Below are positions 58,301 through 64,000 of a stretch of DNA of 64,000 nt, piece by piece. The stretch spans positions 821,001-885,000 of the forward strand of contig CM069446.1 in the NCBI GenBank assembly GCA_035610835.1, in the 5' to 3' direction. The position numbers and the translations under genes are program-made. This DNA is from Ophiura sarsii. Lineage: Eukaryota > Echinodermata > Ophiuroidea > Amphilepidida > Ophiuridae. Position 1 is the first letter of the stretch. Each line of letters opens with the position of its first letter. The notes under the pieces were generated by a model that was given only the letters and a program-made list of their open reading frames with translations, searched no databases and was not told the DNA's origin.

Positions 58301-59665
58301 ATGGCACAATCTAGCGAAATATCGATCAGCCGTGAACCTGAAGTACTCAGCAATATAGATTTCAACAGCCCAGACATGAGTGATGTCACTTTGACAGTAG
58401 GGGAGCAGTCTTATCATGTCCATAGATTTGTCTTGTCAGCACAGAGCAGTGTCTTCGATACCATGCTGACAAGTGGCCAATGGAAGGAGTCAACCGATCG
58501 GGTAATTAAGCTTGAAGAGTCCCCAGAATGTGAACCTGTGTTTGGAGATTTCCTGAAGTTCTTCTATACCGGTAAACTGACTCTGAATGAAGACAATGTG
58601 TGCTTATTTCTTACTATTGCTGACAAGTATGATGTATCTGTGTTGAAACAAGATGCTGTTACTTTCATGAAGGAAGTTCTTACGGGTGTGGGGAGGGAGT
58701 CTTATCCTAGCTCTTTAAGCTGGCTTCTGTATATCGAGCAGTTTATCCCTGAACTCTTGCCAATCTGCTATGAATCATTACAGACCAACTTTCTTGAGTA
58801 TGCATACTGTAACATCGAGCCCAGGACTTGCCAAGCACTTGAGGTTCGTCACCTTAAACAAATTTTGACCAGAATAAGTAGTAATGTGGTAGTACATAAG
58901 GAGATAGATACTTTTACATTTATTACAAAGTGGGCCAAATTGAAGTACGATAACTTGTCTGGAAAGGCAGCCAAGAAGAATTTGAAAGAAATCTTGCAAT
59001 TGATTCGCTTTCACAATATGAACGTGGATGATTTAATGCAACTTGAAGAATCGAAGCTTTCAAAAGCAATCGGCAAGACTTTTATTACAGACTACATTAG
59101 TCCAGCATACAAAGTGCATGCCCAAATGGCGACTATACTACGCAAAGATGTCAGTGCTTTTCCATGGGACTCACATGCTAATTGCCCTCACATGAATCCG
59201 CAATTTTATATAGCGAGACCATATGGGGTGGGATATTACAGCAGCAAGCGTGCCCAAATTATTGTGAAACCTCTTGATCTAGGAGATTTGAAAAGGTATG
59301 CCAAAATGCATACACTTGGTGAGGACACCATAGAAAACCGAGATTGGGAGATTCAGTGGAAGGGTCTCTATGGATCCACTGATGAGGACCATGAAGCTTT
59401 TACTATCACACCTACAGCAAGAGATATTGGTCGCAAGTTTACCCTAATCATCTGTGTGATGGGCCCTCTAGTAAACAATAGTTATAGGTATACAATCAAG
59501 CATACAGACACCGTTAAACCACCACAAACGTGGGCAAGTAGAGCGCCAGAACAAATTGTGTATCATTCGCCAAACCGTAGCAAAGGATCATGGGACTTAA
59601 ATGAAGGTACCTTTTGGCTTGGAACGGCAATTCATTTACACAAGGCGGCAGTAAATGTGGAATAG
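58301..59665 (+). CDS. Intronless BTB-BACK domain protein, 454 aa
   Basis: Residues about 24-125 are a BTB/POZ domain: SDVTLTVGEQSYHVHRFVLS, then SSVFDTMLTSGQWKES and FLKFFYTGKLTLNEDNV. Residues about 140-260 are a BACK domain (LPICYESLQTNFLEY, then EIDTFTFITKWAK). A C-terminal domain of about 180 residues contains WEIQWKGLYGSTDEDHEAF. This order resembles BTBD17-like proteins. BTB proteins typically dimerise and many serve as Cullin-3 adaptors, but partner and substrate cannot be read here. No signal peptide is visible. The start ATGG has a reasonable Kozak context, and a splice-acceptor-like TTTCTTACCTACAG ends at about 58,245, so an upstream non-coding exon is possible. It is the only convincing host gene in the window. 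Confidence 0.92.
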   Translation: MAQSSEISISREPEVLSNIDFNSPDMSDVTLTVGEQSYHVHRFVLSAQSSVFDTMLTSGQWKESTDRVIKLEESPECEPVFGDFLKFFYTGKLTLNEDNVCLFLTIADKYDVSVLKQDAVTFMKEVLTGVGRESYPSSLSWLLYIEQFIPELLPICYESLQTNFLEYAYCNIEPRTCQALEVRHLKQILTRISSNVVVHKEIDTFTFITKWAKLKYDNLSGKAAKKNLKEILQLIRFHNMNVDDLMQLEESKLSKAIGKTFITDYISPAYKVHAQMATILRKDVSAFPWDSHANCPHMNPQFYIARPYGVGYYSSKRAQIIVKPLDLGDLKRYAKMHTLGEDTIENRDWEIQWKGLYGSTDEDHEAFTITPTARDIGRKFTLIICVMGPLVNNSYRYTIKHTDTVKPPQTWASRAPEQIVYHSPNRSKGSWDLNEGTFWLGTAIHLHKAAVNVE

Positions 59666-60325
59666 AATCATCTCATCAGGCAGTAACTGCATGGTTAATA
59701 GGATTGATTTAGTGAGTGTGAGTAAGACTGAAAACTGACCATATCCTGCTTCATAAACTGCTCCGAGCTCCCAAGTAGTGACTTGATGTATGCAGATGAA
59801 CCATGCCAATAATAATGGGAATGGCCCTACGATTCATGGTGCAAAATAAGGGTCTTTGATTACGCTTTTGTAGTCCTTAAAAGTTACTGTATATTGGACG
59901 TTTGGTCATGTACGATGTACATGTAATGTAATATTATGTGATACCGGCTTTAAAATCTGAGCAATACAGGGAGCATATTTCTTCCCTGATCTGACAACTT
60001 GTTCATAAAATTAAAAATGAGTGGATAGTGTTTTAATCAACCAGACCTAATAAAAAAAGAAGTTGCAGCAAATCCAATTTTCTTTGAGATGTCACTGATT
60101 GTATTGTATTGAAAGCAGTCAAGCATGTATGGATTGAAAAGAGAACTACACTGTACTAATGATTAGCTGTGATTCATACATTGTCACATTTTCAAAATGT
60201 CCGATTTATATTTCATTTTCAGTCCATATTTGGCATGTTTACCCAATTTTACGCTGTTTCCCTCTTTTTTATTTGTGGCCTCTTACACCCCAGACCTGTT
60301 ATTGTATATCCCAGATATTTCGTGC
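59666..60325 (+). other. Probable 3' UTR of the BTB gene and downstream DNA
   Basis: A candidate poly(A) signal AATAAA occurs at about 60,049, some 385 bases after the stop codon. Nothing else is recognised up to the Penelope-like insertion. Confidence 0.4.
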
Positions 60326-60512
60326 AGTACCAATTATTTATGAAAGGTTCATTGTACTGATCCAATAACATGTACTCACGTGTACGTTTCGGATACGTCT
60401 GTATCCTTTGTCAACACTTGTGGTAGTGACGATCTTGACGACTCTTGGAGGAGTTGCCAGTTGATTTATCATCAGGGGATTTTTTCCCGATGATAAAAGA
60501 TCATCGAATACA

Positions 60513-60647
60513 AGATACAAGAGATGGATACGCGAGGCAATAGAGATCAGAAAGAGAGGGGCCTCAACAATGAATCGAGACGAGGGGCAGTACTTTCTCA
60601 CGCACGTATTCGATGATCTTTTATCATCGGGAAAAAAAATCCCCTGA
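60513..60647 (+). pseudogene. C-terminal 44 codons of a Penelope-like protein
   Basis: Reads RYKRWIREAIEIRKRG, then STMNRDEGQYFLTHVFDDLL and a TGA at 60,645. The 'WIREAIEIRKRG...MNRDEG' pattern is the conserved tail of the GIY-YIG endonuclease region of Penelope-like polyproteins. The last codons lie in the right inverted arm. Everything upstream is missing. Confidence 0.85.
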
Positions 60648-60703
60648 TGATAAATCAACTGGCAACTCCTCCAAGAGTCGTCAAGATCGTCACTACCACA
60701 AGT

Positions 60704-60742
60704 GTTGACAAAGGATACAGACGTATCCGAAACGTACACGTG
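60704..60742 (+). ncRNA. Degenerate hammerhead-ribozyme-like motif in the Penelope arm
   Basis: TTGACAA is followed by a perfect stem-loop GGATAC-AGAC-GTATCC, then GAAA and a 3-bp stem ACG-TACA-CGT. This is the layout CUGANGA / stem II / GAAA / stem III of the short hammerheads known in Penelope-like elements. Relative to the consensus core, C3 and G8 are changed and the base at the cleavage position is G, so activity is unlikely. The same motif is present on the minus strand in the left arm (about 60,377-60,415). Confidence 0.5.
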
Positions 60743-61019
60743 AGTACATGTTATTGGATCAGTGCAATGAACCTTTCATAAATATTCTACTCAACGATCC
60801 TTATGAACCTATTTGGTAATAGTACCAATTATTGATTTTGAATTAGCTAGCATCCCTGTTACAAACTTTTTAGGTAGGCCTATATACTGTAGTGTGTGTG
60901 ACATAACAGGGAAAGTATTGCTACAATGTAAATATTTGTAAATATTGAGATGCGTGTAACTTACCAAAGTTAGCCCCCTAACAATGTTTGTGATTGGTTA
61001 ATAACAAGATATTATTATA

Positions 61020-61530
61020 CCTACGGCACATATTCTCCTGGCCACAGTTCGGCATACGCGGGCGCACTTCGATCAGCTGCGCGCGCATGTTTGAAAACTC
61101 ACAAAATGCCGCGAACCAATCAGAGCCGTGAGGTCGAGCTTACGTATTGCGCACCACGGATGTCCGTTACACCGCTTTTTGGGGCGAGGTTGATCTAGAC
61201 TGGGTACCCGCGTCCCTCTATATGCCGCCATCTTTAAAAATGGCGGACCAAAAAGAAGGGCTGGGAAAATAGTGCGTCCAAAAAGTGAGCGGTTTACTCG
61301 TGGAATTCCAGGAGTATTTAGCATATATGAATATGCATACGAATACCAAGCATGCGTATTTGTGCACAGCAATAACAGAAATACCATCCGATTGGTTCAA
61401 TTCAAAGGCAGTGTATCGAACGATCGTCACGCTGCGCCACGGGGAGGCAAATCGTGCGCCCTATCGCGTCACGCCGTGTACAACGCCGCATGAAACTACA
61501 GGCGCACTGTGGCGTGATAGTGCGTGAATA
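61020..61530. promoter_or_regulatory. CpG-rich patch with YY1-like palindrome
   Basis: The GC- and CpG-richest part of the right side. It contains CTGCGCGCGCATG, GAACCAATCAGAGC (inverted CCAAT box), CCGCCATCTTTAAAAATGGCGG at about 61,224-61,245 (two YY1-type AAGATGGCGG-like sites back to back) and GCACCACGGATGTCC. This is the look of a CpG-island promoter. A short frame starting at the ATG at 61,240 stops after ten codons, so any exon would have to be spliced or lie outside the window. It could also be a CpG-rich repeat. Confidence 0.4.
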
Positions 61531-61944
61531 AGCTCATGTATATTCACGAGTTTATCAGCGCATACTTTTGGAACTGTATTTTGTCCAGCCTTCACATTTG
61601 AGCACCCTCTCAGGGACCGTGTGTAAAATAGGGAAGACAGGAAGATCGAGTCTAAGGTATATCTCGCGTACTTTACGCGGGGTCAACCTCATGTGACGTG
61701 CGTCCATTAAAATACAACTCCTAATGGTGTGTCATCATTCCAAATTCATCAGGAACAAAATTATTCTAACTTTGTTTCTGATTTGTGCAGGAAATGATGT
61801 ATCCATCATTCTGAGATCAATTGGGTGGTAGGTCGCAGGGAGTTAACTTAAGTTATCCCCTAGTTCGGGGATTTTTCTGATATCAAAATATCTTGATGTA
61901 AAAAAAAAAATAACAGCCCCCCAAAAAATTGATCGGAACATATA

Positions 61945-62110
61945 CCTTTAAGAAAATATCTGCATGCGGATTTTGTTGTTGTTTTGACACTGAACTCATT
62001 TCATACGGATTGTGGTCTCTGTAGCGTCAGCTCGCACACCGTACATAGTAATTCGTTCTAAAGCAATGCCCAGAAATCCTAGTATCCTCTCCCGAATAGT
62101 TGGTAATAGT
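61945..62110 (+). repeat. Isolated near-identical copy of a P-unit segment
   Basis: GTAGCGTCAGCTCGCACACC through TCTCCCGAATAGTTGGTAA differs from 43,438-43,525 at one base in about 86, and is weaker in the 70 bases before. It lies 8 kb outside the duplicated block. It may be a dispersed repeat or a transposon end shared by both places. Confidence 0.8.
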
Positions 62111-62239
62111 CCATCAGCTACGGGACTTTTAATGGACCGAGTGAGGTCAAGCATCTGATGGAGTCAGTCTTATCTGAAATTTTGTGCCGGAGCTGAATAT
62201 TGACACCTTACAAGCCGCAATCGCGGTCTCGGCTGTGAA

Positions 62240-64000
62240 AAATCGATTTTTGTACCAAAAATTACGTTTTTTTACCAGAAATACCCCAATATCGTATTTT
62301 CATCATAAATATGCTAATGAACAAGCTATATACAATATTTTGATACCTAAATAAAGGTAGCATAATGGTCTACTTGAAAAAGAAAGAAAACAACTACATT
62401 GGTTGTTACAAGAGATTAAAACAACTTGATTTTGCATAATCTTTCATAAATATTGCAATTATTGGTGTTTTTTGTTACAATAGATCAACATTTGACCTTT
62501 TGACCTCAAAGGGGTCACAAATTTGAAAAACTCATTTTTTTCGGAAATTTGTGCATAATTTGAATATTAATGTTTTAGAAGCCAGAATTATATTATTAGT
62601 TGTCAAAATTGATTTTTGTACAAAAATACCACTTTTTTAACCGGAAATACCCCAATATCGTATTTTCATCATAAATATGCTAATGTACAAGCTATACACA
62701 CTATTCTGATACCTAATTAAAGGTTACATAATGGTCTACTTGGAAAAGAACAAAAACAACTAAATTGGTTGTTAAAAGGGATTTAAACAACTTGATTTTG
62801 TATAATTGTTCATAAATATTGAAATTATTGGTGTTTTTTTGTTATAATAGATCATCATTTGACCTTTTGACCTCAAAGGGGTCAACAAGGTGAGAAACTC
62901 ATTTTGTTTGGAATGTTGTGCTAAATACGAATATTAATGTATTAGAATCCAGGATTATATCATTAGTTGCAAAAATGGATTTTTGTACAAAAATACCACC
63001 GGAAATAGCCTAATATCGTATCTTCATCATAAATATGGTAATGTACAAGCTATAGACACCATGCTGGTACCAAATCACAGGTTACATATTTTCCTAAGCT
63101 AATGTACAAGCTATTAACACTATTTTGGTACCTAATTAAAGAATATATGATGGTTTTCCTGAAAAAAGATTGAAAACAACTAAATTGGTTGTTAAAAGGG
63201 ATTTAAACAACTTGATTTTGTATAATTGTTCATAAATATTGAAATTATTGGTGTTTTTTGTTATAATAGATCATCATTTGACCTTTTGACCTCAAAGGGG
63301 TCAACAAGGTGAGAAACTCATTTTGTTTGGAATTTTGTGCTTAATTCGAATATTAATGCTTAGAATCCAGGATTATATCATTAGTTCCAAAAATGGATTT
63401 TTATACAAAAATACCACTTTTTAACCGGAAATAGCCCAATATCGTATCTTCATCATAAATATGGTAATGTACAAGCTATAGACACCATGCTGGTACCAAA
63501 TCACAGGTTACATATTTTCCTAAGCTAATGTACAAGCTATTAACACTATTTTGGTACCTAATTAAAGAATATATGATGGTTTTCCTGAAAAAAGATTGAA
63601 AACAACTAAATTGGTTGTTAAAAGGGATTTAAACAACTTGATTTTGTATAATTGTTCATAAATATTGAAATTATTGGTGTTTTTTTGTTATAATAGATCA
63701 TCATTTGACCTTTTGACCTCAAAGGGCTCAACAAGGTGAGAAACTCATTCTGTTTGGAATTGTGTGCTTAATTCGAATATTAATGCTTAGAATCCAGGAT
63801 TATATCATTAGTTCCAAAAATGGATTTTTATACAAAAATACCACTTTTTAACCGGAAATAGCCAAATATCGTATCTTCATCATAAATATGGTAATGTACA
63901 AGCTATAGACACCATGCTGGTACCAAATCACAGGTTACATATTTGCCTACCCAAAAACGAACAAAAAAACAACTAAATTGATTGTTTAAACTTAGTTAAA
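62240..64000 (+). repeat. Satellite of about 366- and 420-bp units running off the window
   Basis: The landmark GATTTTTGTAC or GATTTTTATAC recurs at about 62,245, 62,611, 62,978, 63,396 and 63,823, giving periods of 366, 367, 418 and 427. The longer units contain an extra about 65 bp that partly repeats CTAATGTACAAGCTAT. Each unit carries CCCAATATCGTATTTTCATC or a variant, TTGACCTTTTGACCTCAAAG then GGGTCA, and AATTATTGGTGTTTTTTG. The last two units are the most alike. The array continues past the right edge. No coding content. Confidence 0.95.

Larger units (their letters stand above)
60339..60820 (+). mobile_element. Severely truncated Penelope-like retroelement with inverted arms
   Basis: AGTACCAATTATT is duplicated at 60,326-60,338 and 60,821-60,833 (13 bp). 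Inside, arms 60,335-60,511 and 60,606-60,784 are inverted repeats differing at one base and a two-base indel. The 94-base spacer plus the start of the right arm encodes the C-terminal signature of Penelope-like proteins. Penelope elements often insert 5'-truncated with inverted terminal copies. The near-identity of the arms implies youth. The complementary open frame on the minus strand is a shadow of the palindrome. Confidence 0.88.

Noticed and set aside
60338..60739. Minus-strand 133-codon frame
   Set aside because: Runs through the palindromic arms of the Penelope relic; the plus-strand frame carries the recognisable signature.
61240..61272. Ten-codon frame starting ATGGCGGACC in the CpG-rich patch
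   Set aside because: Too short to call; no clear splice donor or continuing exon can be supported.
62240..64000. Possible gene with repeated exons
   Set aside because: Frames are short and stop codons recur in each unit; it behaves as a satellite.

Overview
This window looks like intergenic DNA from a metazoan nuclear genome. It is AT-rich, contains one convincing host gene, and is full of non-LTR retrotransposon pieces, a Penelope-like relic, hAT and Tc1/mariner-type non-autonomous elements, foldback elements, satellites and long C/G runs. There is no bacterial-style gene packing. The word AGGCCTA recurs (e.g. 7430, 13902, 14725, 25517, 28221, 60890). Together with the L2-, RTE- and Penelope-type elements this suggests an invertebrate deuterostome, perhaps an echinoderm. 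That taxonomic guess rests on general impression only.

About 0.7-54 kb is a mosaic of diverged tandem copies of one multi-kb unit. Here its left half is called P and its right half Q. P copies: P0 about 0.7-5.1 kb (partial, shuffled), P1 6.9-12.0 plus 14.7-15.5 kb, P2 20.9-25.7 kb, P3 34.0-35.9 kb, P4 42.3-49.8 kb. Q copies: Q1 16.4-20.5 kb, Q2 27.0-34.0 kb, Q3 36.8-42.3 kb, Q4 49.8-54.1 kb. No conserved reading frame runs through all copies, so the unit itself appears non-coding. Because copies can be compared with one another, many transposon insertions have an 'empty' allele elsewhere in the window, which fixes element ends and target-site duplications (TSDs) to the base.

The main elements in order are: a palindromic element and a tRNA-Ala-like relic (1.7-2.1 kb); a 1-kb compound satellite (3.75-4.76 kb); a foldback Tc1/mariner-type element (8.0-8.5 kb); a TA-flanked element built of ACCCAAC palindromes (8.9-10.7 kb); a foldback element (11.3 kb); a pair of related MITEs (11.8 and 14.8 kb) bracketing a 2.7-kb long-TIR element that carries three tRNA-like genes (12.0-14.7 kb); non-LTR fragments (23.2, 25.7, 26.3 kb); non-autonomous hATs (27.3-28.8 and 34.5-35.0 kb); small MITEs (31.8, 32.1, 36.1 kb); nested L2-type LINEs (39.0-40.7 kb); a 1.7-kb tandem duplication (45.4-48.8 kb); and a full-length, apparently intact RTE-type retrotransposon with an 8-bp TSD (49.8-53.0 kb).

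From 54 kb on there is a nested pair of TIR elements (55.7-57.8 kb), a short phased repeat followed by an intronless BTB-BACK gene (58.3-59.7 kb), a Penelope-like relic with near-identical inverted arms and a hammerhead-like motif (60.3-60.8 kb), a CpG-rich promoter-like patch (61.0-61.5 kb), and a satellite of about 366/420-bp units that runs off the right edge (62.2-64.0 kb).

The most unusual object is the tRNA-bearing TIR element at 12,011-14,713. All calls are from reading by eye. No alignment, database search or structure prediction was run.
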